64,000 nt of DNA, taken from positions 62,001 to 126,000 of the forward strand of contig NZ_WHOB01000018.1 of assembly GCF_013141775.1 (NCBI RefSeq), in the 5' to 3' direction. The stretch is from Paenibacillus phytohabitans. GTDB lineage: Bacteria; Bacillota; Bacilli; Paenibacillales; Paenibacillaceae. The translations under genes were made by a program, and so were the position numbers. The notes below the pieces were generated by a model that searched no databases, was not told the DNA's origin, and was given only the letters and a program-made list of their open reading frames with translations. Shown piece after piece: positions 1-8,757 of the stretch; positions within the stretch are counted from its first letter, which is position 1, and every line of letters begins with the position of its first letter.

Positions 1-518
1 ACAAGCACAAGAAAACCTGCGCTCAGCGCGACAGAGATCCCGCCCAGACTTAAGCGTAAAGGCAGCCTGATTCTGTTCCTGGGCAGCTTGCGGATCATGT
101 ACGCCAGACCAACAGCCACTAATATTGCGGCTATTACCGCCTGTGGTGAGATCATACCTTTGGTAATCTTGCTCATTTCACCGGCATTCTTGACCAGCAT
201 GAGATCCCATGGAAAAAGCGGCTCTCCTCTCGTGACAAGCTTCTGATAATCAGCCACACCCAGCAGCAGACATAGTACACTGACAACCGCTGGCCCCGCA
301 TATGTATTAGGCAATATCACTGAACTTAAGAGCAGGATGAAGAAAATGAATAGGCTTCCTGCACCATACAGCCATGGGTACCTGCCGATCCACTGCAGAG
401 CACCCGTCAAATTCATACTAAAGGAAGCCGCCTGCAGGAAATAATTCAGCACAAATCCCCCGGCCAGCAGGACTAACAGCAAATAAGACAAACGTTTGAA
501 TGGCAATAACCGCGACAA
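1..518 (-). CDS. Partial LTA synthase/sulfatase-family membrane protein, N-terminal part
   Basis: The reading frame runs off the left edge, so only about 172 N-terminal residues are visible. I start it at a TTG at 518 because AGGAG lies 9 bases upstream; an in-frame ATG at 417 is the alternative. The translation is very hydrophobic, with four likely membrane spans, the first one (LLLVLLAGGFVLNYF) right after a short basic start. The stretch RGEPLFPWDLMLVKN between spans resembles the conserved segment between membrane helices in lipoteichoic-acid-synthase-like sulfatases of Paenibacillus. The catalytic sulfatase domain would lie outside the window, so the family call is an inference from this motif and the topology. 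Confidence 0.5.
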   Translation of the reverse strand, partial: MSRLLPFKRLSYLLLVLLAGGFVLNYFLQAASFSMNLTGALQWIGRYPWLYGAGSLFIFFILLLSSVILPNTYAGPAVVSVLCLLLGVADYQKLVTRGEPLFPWDLMLVKNAGEMSKITKGMISPQAVIAAILVAVGLAYMIRKLPRNRIRLPLRLSLGGISVALSAGFLVL

Positions 519-681
519 ATGGATTCACTCCTAACTGGATTAAAGGAGTAGTATACGCCTTTAAGCTTAAAGCCGCCTTAAAATTCAGTATCCAAAAGAA
601 GTACATCTTCGTATTATGCACCTTACAGCCTCTTCCATAATCCCCTGATACGAGTTTATCAGCATGGTATTTCACGCAAAA

Positions 682-706
682 AAGAGCAGCGGACTTCGCT
701 GCTCTT
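682..706 (-). terminator. Intrinsic terminator, minus strand
   Basis: A perfect 10-bp stem (AAGAGCAGCG against CGCTGCTCTT) with a 5-base loop is followed on the minus strand by a run of six or more T. It most likely ends the transcript of the aldose epimerase gene, about 235 bp upstream. Confidence 0.8.
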
Positions 707-767
707 CATTCTGCTATCTCTACAACTATATAAACTGAAAAAAAGAATAAACAATAAGCAAAAGGAC

Positions 768-895
768 CGGAGGGGAAATTTGGAACTGTAGGAGCGGTAG
801 CGTCCGCCTTTGTCACCGGAATTCAACCGCGGGCAGCGGTATATATCAAGAAATTTGGGGACAACAGCGGCCGGAAGTCCAAATCTTCACCGCAG
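768..895 (+). repeat. Dispersed intergenic repeat, copy 1 (128 bp)
   Basis: It matches the reverse complement of 32281-32446 over its whole length, with shared blocks such as GGAACTGTAGGAGCG, TCACCGGA, ATCAAGAAAT and GGCCGGAAGTCCAAAT. This copy lacks a palindromic module of about 38 bp present in the other. There is no coding potential and no flanking transposase. Confidence 0.85.
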
Positions 896-941
896 TGACG
901 CCGAAGCTTTATGTTAACCTCTGAAATTCAGTTTATCCCCC

Positions 942-1931
942 CTACTTCACATACAGGCGGCTAGTCTCCTCCCAATACTCTCCCGGCTCCAGACCAAACA
1001 ATCCGATGTCATCGGCAGGAAGATCTACCTTCGGTGCATTAACCAGGTTGATCTGCGGCTCCGGACAGAAGAATCCTTCAGTAGCTCCATTGTTCCAGAT
1101 CATCCACTGCTTATAAGAGGTTCCCACATCATACACCAGCGTAACGCCAGCTTTGCTGTCGGTAAGCTCCATGCGGTTGCGGCCGTTCTGGGCTACAGCG
1201 GTATAGTGGTTGTCCATTGGCGCATAGAACGGATACAAGCCCTCATCACGCAGTGCCACTTCATCCGCAGTCAGCTCCTGGAATTTGCCGGTCGGCAGCA
1301 TCCGGTCGCTAAGCTCCCAGCGCTCGCCGATAGTCAGCTTCACGCGGTAATCCTGCGGCGTACTGCCGGGTGCGAACGGTGCATTAATGGCAGTATGGAA
1401 CGCCAGCAGACAAGGCATCAGCTCTGCACCGTCATTATGGACCAGCAACTGCTGGGACAAGCCGCCTTCTCCCAGAGTATAGCGCAGCTTGACGGTGTAT
1501 TTGAACGGCAGATATTGATAAGAAGGATGATTCTCATCCACCTTAATCGCTACAGTGACGAAGCTTTCGCTTTTGCCGCTGCCGAATTCTTCGACCTCCC
1601 AGGCCGCTGTATGTAGGAATCCGTGCAAATGGTTGCCAGTCTTGGCTTCATTAACAGGGAAACGGTAGGTTTGTCCATTCCATGGGAACTCTCCATCCTC
1701 ATAACGGTTCGGCGGGAACAGTACAGGGATACCGTGAATCCCGGGGCTTGCCTTGAAGGCTTCCATTTCCTCTGCGCCTGGCTCATGCAGGAAACGGTAA
1801 CCGCTCTCAGTATCACGGAAGCAGATCAGGTTGCCTCCGATGCCCGGCAGAACGGCTGCCTCATAACGTCCGGCCTTGAGCCAGACTGCGGCTTCTCCTT
1901 CATATTGTCCTTCAAATGCAGTAATCGACAT
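942..1931 (-). CDS. Aldose 1-epimerase family protein (galactose mutarotase-like)
   Basis: The 329-residue protein has the beta-rich mutarotase layout. The start (LKAGRYEAAVLPGIGGNLICF) matches the N-terminal strand pattern of the family. A central HLHGFLHTAAWEV segment supplies the conserved histidine, and the C-terminal GFFCPEPQINLVNAP resembles the conserved ExxTxxPNA-type region with the catalytic glutamate. Known members interconvert the anomers of free aldoses in the cytoplasm. GGGAG precedes the ATG. The gene stands alone: the next gene is a MgtC-like protein and no sugar operon is adjacent, so the true sugar is unknown. Confidence 0.85.
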   Translation of the reverse strand: MSITAFEGQYEGEAAVWLKAGRYEAAVLPGIGGNLICFRDTESGYRFLHEPGAEEMEAFKASPGIHGIPVLFPPNRYEDGEFPWNGQTYRFPVNEAKTGNHLHGFLHTAAWEVEEFGSGKSESFVTVAIKVDENHPSYQYLPFKYTVKLRYTLGEGGLSQQLLVHNDGAELMPCLLAFHTAINAPFAPGSTPQDYRVKLTIGERWELSDRMLPTGKFQELTADEVALRDEGLYPFYAPMDNHYTAVAQNGRNRMELTDSKAGVTLVYDVGTSYKQWMIWNNGATEGFFCPEPQINLVNAPKVDLPADDIGLFGLEPGEYWEETSRLYVK

Positions 1932-2017
1932 AATAATTATAATCTCCCTTCCATAAGCTCATAATGACTCTCTCATAGATAGAGTACCACATCTGCCGGA
2001 TCGGCAACATGTCAATT

Positions 2018-2743
2018 TTACAGCTGTTCCACTTCGACGCTCATCACATGCTCAATTTTCTTCACATCGTAATAGATTTCCGTAGCATAATCACGGTCCG
2101 GTGCGGAGATCACCATATCAATCATTTGTCTCCCGTCTTCGAGATCCTTGATCTTCATACGCCGGATCGTCCGGCCGGTTTTACGTGTTTTACGCTGCTC
2201 GGCGATGATATGGCGCTGCTCAATTTTCTGGATCACATCGGTTAGAATATAGTTCGGTTCCATGATGATTTTAATCGATATCTCATGTTTGTTCAGCACT
2301 TCCGGGCCGATGGCCTTAATTAGCAGGGGCACCGCATTTACCGCGAACATAAGCAGCACCACTGCATAACCCGCTTCTACATAGAATCCCGCGCCGACCG
2401 CAATTCCGATACCGGAAGCCGTCCAGATGAGCGCCGCTGATGTCAGTCCCGATATCGCATCTCCGCCTCTGCGCAGAATGACGCCTGCCCCGAGAAAACC
2501 GATCCCGCTGACAATCTGCGCCGCCAGACGCATCGGGTCCATATTGGGATGCTCCGGCCCGCCGAATTTATCATAAGCATGAATCGAGACCAGCGTTACC
2601 AGACAGCTGGCGATACTAATGACCATACTGGTCCGGATTCCCAGCGGTTTCTGTTTCAATTGCCGGTCAATCCCGATGAACAGCCCGAACAGCATGGCCA
2701 CAAGCAGCTTCACAATCGATTCTGTGTGTAAATCAATGTTCAT
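2018..2743 (-). CDS. MgtC/SapB family membrane protein
   Basis: The 241-residue protein starts with four or five membrane helices holding the family signature: GLFIGIDRQLKQKPLGIRT after helix 1, then IVSGIGFLGAGVILRRGG and GLTSAALIWTASGIGIAVGAG. A soluble domain of about 90 residues follows (EISIKIIMEP to the end), with an ACT-like alternation of strands and helices. MgtC proteins are linked to magnesium limitation and to control of ATP synthase or phosphate in some bacteria; the role here is not shown. GGAGAGGAGG lies just before the ATG. No magnesium leader was recognised upstream. Confidence 0.88.
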   Translation of the reverse strand: MNIDLHTESIVKLLVAMLFGLFIGIDRQLKQKPLGIRTSMVISIASCLVTLVSIHAYDKFGGPEHPNMDPMRLAAQIVSGIGFLGAGVILRRGGDAISGLTSAALIWTASGIGIAVGAGFYVEAGYAVVLLMFAVNAVPLLIKAIGPEVLNKHEISIKIIMEPNYILTDVIQKIEQRHIIAEQRKTRKTGRTIRRMKIKDLEDGRQMIDMVISAPDRDYATEIYYDVKKIEHVMSVEVEQL

Positions 2744-2967
2744 TGTTGTCCTCCTCTCCGTGACAGATAGAAACAGTATACCTGAAAATCACTGCAATCT
2801 TTACTGTAATTTTTCGCAAGCTGATTTCAAAAGAATAAACGGACGCCTGCACCTCTGCAGCCGGTCATCAAACGGTTTCTGATGAGCTCCGGCAAAGGGA
2901 CAACGTCCGCTTCAGTTAAAGGCTGTACTTCACCCATTATATGAGTGTTAAAGTACGATTAGAAGAA

Positions 2968-3759
2968 TCAGCCATGCAGCAGCGACTCTGCTCCGTCACA
3001 ATAGATTTCAGTTCCGGTAATATGATCCGAATCCGCAGAAGCCAGGAACAGCGCCAGCTTGGCGACCTGATCAGGTCGCCCGGGCCCCTTCTCCAGCGGC
3101 TGTCCGCCATCCGGGAATTCAACCTCGATTTGCACTTCCTTAAGATCATCCGAAGGGTACGTATTGTCATCAATGTTGGTGGTGATCGCACCAGGACAGA
3201 TGGCGTTTACGCGGATTTTGTACTGGGCCAGCTCCAGCGCCGCCATTTTCATAAAAGCGACCTGCCCGGCCTTCGTGGTGCTGTATGCCGAGAACCCGAT
3301 GTTGGAGAATACCCGGTTCCCGTTGATGGAGCTGTTGATCAGGATACTGCCGCCCTGCTCCTTCAAATGGGGGATGGCATATTTAACCGTAGCGAACGTA
3401 CCGCGCAGATTGATCTGAATGGTCTGGTCCCAGGACTCGATATCCATCGTCTCAATCGGTGTCATCGCACCGTTAATTCCGGCATTCGCGAACACGATGT
3501 CCAGCTGCCCCCACTTGGCCACAACCTGCTTCACGGCTTCCTCCACCTGCTGCGGCTCGGCGATGTCGCATTCGAACACAGCGGCTTCTCCGCCTTCCTG
3601 CACCACCTGACGTACGACCTTCTCTGCGTTCTCCACAGTGCGGTCCAGAAGTGCCACCTTGGCTCCGTTTCTGGCGAACTCCAGCACCGACGCCCGGCCG
3701 ATGCCCGATCCGCCTCCGGTTACGATTGCTACTTTGCCTTCCAGTTTCTTAGTGGTCAT
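2968..3759 (-). CDS. SDR family NAD(P)-dependent oxidoreductase
   Basis: This is a 263-residue classical short-chain dehydrogenase. Visible motifs are the dinucleotide-binding TGGGSGIGRAS (about residues 14-24), D at the end of strand 2 (LLDRT, which favours NAD over NADP), NAGIN, a catalytic serine in ILINSSING, YSTTKAG with the YxxxK pair, and CPGAITTNI. Members reduce or oxidise alcohols and ketones; the substrate cannot be read from the sequence. GGAGGAG precedes the ATG. The gene appears monocistronic. Confidence 0.9.
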   Translation of the reverse strand: MTTKKLEGKVAIVTGGGSGIGRASVLEFARNGAKVALLDRTVENAEKVVRQVVQEGGEAAVFECDIAEPQQVEEAVKQVVAKWGQLDIVFANAGINGAMTPIETMDIESWDQTIQINLRGTFATVKYAIPHLKEQGGSILINSSINGNRVFSNIGFSAYSTTKAGQVAFMKMAALELAQYKIRVNAICPGAITTNIDDNTYPSDDLKEVQIEVEFPDGGQPLEKGPGRPDQVAKLALFLASADSDHITGTEIYCDGAESLLHG

Positions 3760-3953
3760 AAGTGTAGTCTCCTCCCAAGGTCGTTGTTGTTGTTCAAGTC
3801 AAGTTCTCTCCTTAAACTTTACCTCTCATACCGCGTTGTGAATCGGCTGCCCTGCTGTTTTGCCAATCCTCATTTGGGGATATAATTTAAGAGGCATTAA
3901 TGAAATTGACTTTAGACATGCCTTTATTTTCTACACAGAGGAGATTATTACTC

Positions 3954-4439
3954 ATGATGAACCATAATGAAGAGATTCGTGATCAGATCTGCGCTGCAGT
4001 CTCCGGCTTCTCGTCCGAAACCCTGAACCGGAAGCCAGCCGAAGGCAAATGGTCACCTGTGCAAGTGCTGGAGCATCTGTATCTGATGGAAAAAGCGATC
4101 ACCGCCGGGATCATGCAGGCGCTTGCTGCTACGGAAGAAGCTGTCACAGAGCCGAAGCCCTATCAGCTGACGCTGGACCGCAACCGGTTCATTGATGCCC
4201 CGCCCCATCTTGTGCCGTCCGAGGAAGTCATCCCGCTTGGCGATGTACGGGCCCGGCTGGACCAGTCCCGTTCTGACCTGAAGACGGTGCTGGCCCAGAG
4301 TGAAGAGAGCCTTTGGAACCGCAAGCTGTATCCCCACCCGGTGTTCGGCACGATGGATGTCGCCCAGTGGGTGGATTTCATCGGCATTCATGAAGAACGT
4401 CATCTGGCTCAGCTGAAGGAAGCCCTGGATGGAATTTGA
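3954..4439 (+). CDS. DinB-family protein
   Basis: I start at ATG 3954 because AGAGGAG lies 10 bases upstream; the frame stays open further upstream, but no ribosome binding site supports a longer form. The 161-residue protein begins NHNEEIRDQICAAVSGF and continues EGKWSPVQVLEHLYLMEKA, the DinB four-helix-bundle pattern. Its three likely metal-binding histidines sit in LEHLYLMEK and, near the end, IGIHEERHLAQLKEAL. Family members include thiol-dependent transferases (bacillithiol or mycothiol) and damage-induced proteins. The thiol substrate and regulation here are unknown. Confidence 0.88.
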   Translation: MMNHNEEIRDQICAAVSGFSSETLNRKPAEGKWSPVQVLEHLYLMEKAITAGIMQALAATEEAVTEPKPYQLTLDRNRFIDAPPHLVPSEEVIPLGDVRARLDQSRSDLKTVLAQSEESLWNRKLYPHPVFGTMDVAQWVDFIGIHEERHLAQLKEALDGI

Positions 4440-4487
4440 CCCCATTCTCTGCACCATTGAAAATGTAAAGACAAAGACACAAGAATA

Positions 4488-4531
4488 AAGGCTTGAGCAG
4501 CTGTCCAGCTAACAGACAGCACTCAAGCCTT
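4488..4531. terminator. Bidirectional terminator between convergent genes
   Basis: AAGGCTTGAG pairs with CTCAAGCCTT, extended by an inner CTGTC/GACAG pair. It sits between the dinB-like gene and the converging ABC transporter operon. Confidence 0.75.
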
Positions 4532-4549
4532 CTTCAGTTCAATCCCTGC

Positions 4550-5344
4550 TTATCCCAGCATCATCCGGTCATCCGCCAGCTTATGGCCGCTGATGGCTTC
4601 GAACTCACCAAGCAGCCGTTCTACCGTCAGATCCTTCTTGCGGGATTCATCAAAATCGAGAATGATCGACCCCTTGTCCATCATAATCAGCCGGTTGCCT
4701 AAACGGATGGCCTGATCCATGTTGTGGGTGACCATCAGTGTAGTCAGCTTCATCTCACGGACAATGGATTCCGTAAGCTTCGTGATCAGCTCAGCGCGCG
4801 AAGGGTCCAGCGCAGCTGTATGCTCATCCAGCAGCAGAATCTGCGGCTGGGTGAAGGTCGCCATCAGCAGGCTAAGCGCCTGCCGCTCGCCTCCGGAGAG
4901 CAGCCCTACCTTGGCGCGCAGCCGGTTCTCCAGGCCAATGCCCAGCTTGCTGAGCTGCTCCCGGAACAGCGTGCGTCTGGCCGCATTCACCCCGAAGGAC
5001 AGCCCGCGGCTCTGGCCCCGCTTATAAGCCATGGCCAGATTCTCCTCAATGGTCATATGAGGCGCCGTACCGGCCATCGGGTCCTGGAAGACCCGGCCGA
5101 TCCAGCGTGCGCGCTGGTATTCGGCCAGATTGCTGATCGAGCTGCCTTCAATGCGCGCTTCACCGAGATCCGGCTTCATAACACCGGAAATAATATTCAT
5201 CAGTGTCGATTTACCGGCCCCGTTGCTGCCGATAATCGTCACGAAATCTCCGGCACTCAGCTCAAGATCTATGCCCAGCAGGGCGATCTTCTCGTCAGGT
5301 GAACCCGGGTTGAACAGCTTGGATACATTATCAAGCTTTAGCAT
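4550..5344 (-). CDS. ABC transporter ATP-binding protein (COG1101 type)
   Basis: The 264-residue ATPase carries Walker A GSNGAGKST (about residues 39-47), signature LSGGERQALSL, Walker B ILLLDEHTAALDP and the switch histidine in VTHNMDQA. It energises uptake through the permease encoded just upstream. Its ATG overlaps the permease end by 14 bp and is preceded by GGAGGGG, so the two are likely translationally coupled. This family pairs with COG4120 permeases and COG2984 lipoproteins; the best known case is the streptococcal tryptophan importer TrpXYZ. Tryptophan specificity is not shown here. Confidence 0.9.
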   Translation of the reverse strand: MLKLDNVSKLFNPGSPDEKIALLGIDLELSAGDFVTIIGSNGAGKSTLMNIISGVMKPDLGEARIEGSSISNLAEYQRARWIGRVFQDPMAGTAPHMTIEENLAMAYKRGQSRGLSFGVNAARRTLFREQLSKLGIGLENRLRAKVGLLSGGERQALSLLMATFTQPQILLLDEHTAALDPSRAELITKLTESIVREMKLTTLMVTHNMDQAIRLGNRLIMMDKGSIILDFDESRKKDLTVERLLGEFEAISGHKLADDRMMLG

Positions 5345-6257
5345 CGGCTGCCCCTCCTTTCTTGCTGCTGCGCGTCAGCTCCGCAAGCTCTTCAGTCCGT
5401 CTGCGGGCCATCGTCTTCTGCTTCAGGAACCGCTGAACGGATGGGAAGACGAGGGCGATGATAACGATAATAGCCGTAATCAGCTTGAGATCCGAAGCCT
5501 TGAGCCATGGCACCCGCAGAGCCAGCGCCACAACGATCCGGTAGACGATGGAGCCGAGCACTACGGCCAATGTAGCGCGGAAGACGTTGCCCGCGCCGAA
5601 TATCGCTTCCCCGATAATTACCGAAGCCAGCCCGATAACAATCATGCCTATACCCATGGATGAATCGGCAAACGTAGAATATTGGGCGATCAGCGCACCC
5701 GAGAGGGCCACCATTCCGTTCGCAAGACTGATGCCGAGAATCGTAGTAGTATCCGTATTGACCCCGAAGCTGCGGATCATCCGGGAATTATCTCCTGTAG
5801 CACGCAGGGCAAGTCCAAGGTCTGTACGCAGGAACAGATCCATCAGAATCTTGACCAGCAGAACCACAAAAGGCATAACCAGCAAAGGATTAATAGAGCT
5901 GAAGAGGGATACCTCACCCATTAAGGAAACATTCGGCCGCACGAGAATCCGCAGATTGATGGAATATAGCGCAATCATCATCAGTATCCCGGATAGCAGG
6001 CCGTTGATCTTCCCTTTAGTGTGCAGCAGACCTGTACACATGCCTGCAGCCATCCCTCCGAGCAGGGCACATACTGTTGCCAGCAGGGGAGAATATCCGT
6101 GGGTGATCATGACCGCGGCAATCGCGCCGCCGGTGGTGAAGCTCCCGTCTACAGTTAGATCCGGAAAATCAAGAATACGAAAGGTAATATACACCCCGAG
6201 TGCCATAAAAGCGTACAGCAGGCCCATTTCCAGGGCGCCGATTAATGAACTATACAT
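5331..6257 (-). CDS. ABC transporter permease (COG4120 type)
   Basis: The 308-residue integral membrane protein has about eight hydrophobic helices and resembles the branched-chain amino acid permease fold: early LGVYITFRILDFPDLTVDGS and later the repeated Gly/Ala-rich helices NGMVALSGALIAQ and VIIGEAIFGAG. A basic tail (KKGGAADAKA) ends the protein. It forms the membrane channel for the substrate-binding lipoprotein and ATPase of the same operon. GAGGGAGG lies before the ATG. Confidence 0.88.
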   Translation of the reverse strand: MYSSLIGALEMGLLYAFMALGVYITFRILDFPDLTVDGSFTTGGAIAAVMITHGYSPLLATVCALLGGMAAGMCTGLLHTKGKINGLLSGILMMIALYSINLRILVRPNVSLMGEVSLFSSINPLLVMPFVVLLVKILMDLFLRTDLGLALRATGDNSRMIRSFGVNTDTTTILGISLANGMVALSGALIAQYSTFADSSMGIGMIVIGLASVIIGEAIFGAGNVFRATLAVVLGSIVYRIVVALALRVPWLKASDLKLITAIIVIIALVFPSVQRFLKQKTMARRRTEELAELTRSSKKGGAADAKA

Positions 6258-6325
6258 AGATGACTTCCTCCCTCAAGCGGCAAAGGGCGCCAGCATTGGA
6301 AACGCCCCGTTATGATAACTGTATG

Positions 6326-7399
6326 TTATTGAATAATGTTATTGTCAGGATCTGCAACTTCAGCCTTCATAGCATCCGTTACTTCAATGCCTTGTGCTGC
6401 TGCCGCTTTGAGGTTAAGAATGAGATCCAGCTTCTCTTGCATCGTTATTTTCATGTCGCCTGGACTTGTGCCGTTCTTAAGTACTTCCACTGCCATTTCG
6501 CCAACCTGGTAGCCATGGTCATAGTATTTGAAGCCCACAGTGGCAAAAGCACCCTTCTCAACCGTATCACGGTCTGCCGAGAAGAACGGCAGCTTGTTGT
6601 CATTAGCTGTCTGAATAATCGTATCCACACCGCTTACGACGGAGTTATCAAGTGTAATGTAAAGGGCATCCACACGTCCTACAAGGGATTCAGCCGCCTG
6701 CTTCACTTCCGACGTATTCGTGATGGCTGCCTTCACCAGCTCAATTCCATGCTTGTCCAATTCTTCCTTGGCGATATCCGCCATAACTACTGCGTTAGGT
6801 TCACCCTCATTAATGACAAGCCCCAGCTTCTTCACATCTGGGAACTGCGTTGCGATGAAATTCATCAATCGTGTAATTGACTCAGGGTTCGTATCGGATG
6901 CGCCGGAGACATTGCCGCCGGGATGTTCCAGGTCGCTTACGAGCTTGGCATCCAGCGGATCAGTGACTGCCGCGAACAGAATCGGCGTATCCTTCACTTT
7001 CTGGACAATGGATTGTGCGGACGGAGTGGCGATCGCCAGCACCAGATCATTCTTGTCACCCGCAATCTTCTGGGCAATGGACAGGTTGTTCGCCTGATCC
7101 GCCTGGGCATTCTCCAGATCCACCTTCAAGTTCTCACCTTCTACGATTCCGGCATCCTTCAGTGCCGCCAGGAAGCCTTCCCGTGTAGCATCCAGCGACG
7201 GATGTTCTACATACTGTGAGATGGCAATCGTATAGGATTTCGTGTCCGCAGAGCCGGTGTCTGCCGGAGCGCTGGTTGCGTTTGCCGGAGTATTTCCTGC
7301 GTTAGCCCCATTATTTACGGCTGCATTATTGTTACCACAACCTGCTGCTACCAGCATCAAGGACATACTCAGGCCAAGCCAAATGTTCTTTCTCTTCAT
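6326..7399 (-). CDS. ABC transporter substrate-binding lipoprotein (COG2984 type)
   Basis: The 357-residue protein has a lipoprotein signal peptide with lipobox VAAGC (Cys about residue 21), then an Asn/Ala/Thr-rich linker. The receptor domain follows: SYTIAISQYVEHPSLDATR, LAIATPSAQS and KLGLVINEGEPNAVV, a two-lobed fold as in TrpX-like receptors. It would bind the solute outside the membrane and deliver it to the permease encoded 68 bp downstream. It is the first gene of the operon, read from the promoter at 7536-7564 after a leader of roughly 130 nt. The substrate is unknown; tryptophan or another aromatic compound is the family precedent. Confidence 0.9.
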   Translation of the reverse strand: MKRKNIWLGLSMSLMLVAAGCGNNNAAVNNGANAGNTPANATSAPADTGSADTKSYTIAISQYVEHPSLDATREGFLAALKDAGIVEGENLKVDLENAQADQANNLSIAQKIAGDKNDLVLAIATPSAQSIVQKVKDTPILFAAVTDPLDAKLVSDLEHPGGNVSGASDTNPESITRLMNFIATQFPDVKKLGLVINEGEPNAVVMADIAKEELDKHGIELVKAAITNTSEVKQAAESLVGRVDALYITLDNSVVSGVDTIIQTANDNKLPFFSADRDTVEKGAFATVGFKYYDHGYQVGEMAVEVLKNGTSPGDMKITMQEKLDLILNLKAAAAQGIEVTDAMKAEVADPDNNIIQ

Positions 7400-7436
7400 C
7401 AGATAACCCCTCTTCTTTTACGGATTCAGCGCGCGA

Positions 7437-7482
7437 ACCTGGGTTAGCGGTTCAGCATTATCGCTTTCATCTTTGAAAGCAT
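7437..7482 (-). promoter_or_regulatory. Leader hairpins of the ABC transporter operon
   Basis: The transcript leader contains two stem-loops: GCTTTCA/TGAAAGC (7465-7482 region) and GAACC/GGTTC (7437-7455 region). I do not recognise a riboswitch class; the T-box GGGTGG core is absent. Confidence 0.4.
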
Positions 7483-7535
7483 TAAAGCAAAAGCCCGCAC
7501 CATTTCCGCATCCACTGCCGCAATCTATTAAACAT

Positions 7536-7564
7536 ATATTATATGTAGGTTGATTTTCCGTCAA
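7536..7564 (-). promoter_or_regulatory. Sigma-A promoter of the ABC transporter operon
   Basis: TTGACG (7559-7564) and TAATAT (7536-7541) are separated by exactly 17 bases on the minus strand. The predicted start lies near 7529, giving a leader of about 130 nt before the lipoprotein ATG at 7399. Confidence 0.75.
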
Positions 7565-7725
7565 TCATTTATCATGGCTCCATATTTTACAAAAAACGCA
7601 CAATGGGCTGATGTTTCGACAAGAACAAGCCTGTTGCTCTTGACATTGATTGCTAAAGCCTTTTCCACATAAAAAAAGCCGCCCTGCACAAACTTTACTT
7701 AAAGTTTGAAGATGGAGCGTGCCAA

Positions 7726-8655
7726 ATGCCAATAATCAATTCATCCAAAACTGCGGCCACAGCCGCAGTGCTTACTGCCGTCATTCTTGGCTCAACCGCC
7801 TGCAGCTATTCCAGTAAGGACACTACCCCGAAGGTGAATTCGGTTACGCCAACCGGAACATTTGCCGGAAGCTACTATGAGAAGAATTCCATCACGGACA
7901 AAGAAGGCAAGTATTGGATTCCGCTGAAGCCAGCCGCAGCCTCCATAGGATACAGAATGAAAGACGATACCTCAAGCGGAGGATATACCAAGCTGGGCTA
8001 CAGCGATGTAATGTACATGCTCCGTCCGGATTCCAGCCAGGTTTTCTCCCTGGGGGAGAAGATCACCCTGCCGGACGTTCCCATCCGCCGCGAAGGTCAG
8101 ATCTACATCACGCCTAATTCATTATCCAAGCTGCTGCAGACCGAGGTTGGCTGGAACCCGAGCACCGGAGAGATCAATATTGCTGCCCCTTCTGACAGGG
8201 ATACTACCGCCAATACAGGTGCAGGTGAAGCAGCCAAGCCGCTGCGGATCCAGAGCGTCTCCAATGTGGATACCGGTGAACTGATCGCCTATGCCAAGAA
8301 GTATCTCGGCGTACCCTACGATTTCGGTGCCGGACCTTATGAGGAGACCAAACGGTTTGACTGCTCATCCTTCACCCGTCATGTATTCAAGAAATTTGGC
8401 GTAGATCTACCGCGGCTGGCCAAAGATCAGGATAATATCGGCAGACGCATATCAAGAAGCGAGCTGGAGCCCGGGGATTTAATTTTCTTCACGGTACCCG
8501 GCCGGTTCGAGAGCGACGCCATTCCCGGTCATGTAGGCATCTACATGGGGGGCGGCAGTTTCATTCATACTTGGGGAGATCCCGGAGTACAGATCAGTGA
8601 CCTGGACAGCGGGTACTGGAGTAATGTTATTCTGCACATGCAGCGGGTGTTATAA
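7726..8655 (+). CDS. NlpC/P60 (C40) cell-wall peptidase, lipoprotein
   Basis: This 309-residue secreted protein has a signal peptide ending in a lipobox-like STAC (Cys about residue 26). A middle region of about 120 residues resembles a copper-amine-oxidase-N/stalk-type domain (DKEGKYWIPLKPAA). A C-terminal NlpC/P60 domain starts at TGELIAYAKKYLGVPYDFG. The catalytic triad is visible: Cys in RFDCSSF, His in IPGHVGIYMGGG, and a third His in FIHTWG. Such enzymes cut gamma-D-Glu to diamino acid bonds in peptidoglycan. GATGGAG precedes the ATG. The gene stands alone between two terminators or promoters. Confidence 0.9.
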   Translation: MPIINSSKTAATAAVLTAVILGSTACSYSSKDTTPKVNSVTPTGTFAGSYYEKNSITDKEGKYWIPLKPAAASIGYRMKDDTSSGGYTKLGYSDVMYMLRPDSSQVFSLGEKITLPDVPIRREGQIYITPNSLSKLLQTEVGWNPSTGEINIAAPSDRDTTANTGAGEAAKPLRIQSVSNVDTGELIAYAKKYLGVPYDFGAGPYEETKRFDCSSFTRHVFKKFGVDLPRLAKDQDNIGRRISRSELEPGDLIFFTVPGRFESDAIPGHVGIYMGGGSFIHTWGDPGVQISDLDSGYWSNVILHMQRVL

Positions 8656-8670
8656 TCCCCTAAATATAAC

Positions 8671-8727
8671 AAATGCAAGGAAGGTTACGGGCTTCTGCCG
8701 AAGCGCCGGACCTCCTTGCATTTTTTT
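8671..8727 (+). terminator. Terminator after the NlpC/P60 gene
   Basis: AAATGCAAGGAAGGT pairs with ACCTCCTTGCATTT (one bulge) and is followed by TTTTTTT. It also separates this gene from the converging ATPase gene. Confidence 0.85.
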
Positions 8728-8757
8728 ATGCCACCGCCATTGTCCGGCAGCAGTATA

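Larger units (their letters stand above)
519..941. other. Intergenic region with terminator and dispersed repeat
   Basis: This 423-bp stretch has no convincing gene. It holds the hairpin at 682-706 and repeat copy 1 at 768-895. An 85-codon minus-strand frame at 418-675 overlaps the start of the membrane-protein gene, has no ribosome binding site and was not accepted. Confidence 0.7.

Noticed and set aside
418..675. 85-codon minus-strand frame at the left end
   Set aside because: It overlaps the start of the LTA-synthase-like gene in another frame and lacks a ribosome binding site.
7400..7725. T-box or tryptophan riboswitch upstream of the ABC transporter
   Set aside because: The GGGTGG-type T-box core and other signatures I know are absent; only the promoter and two hairpins were kept.
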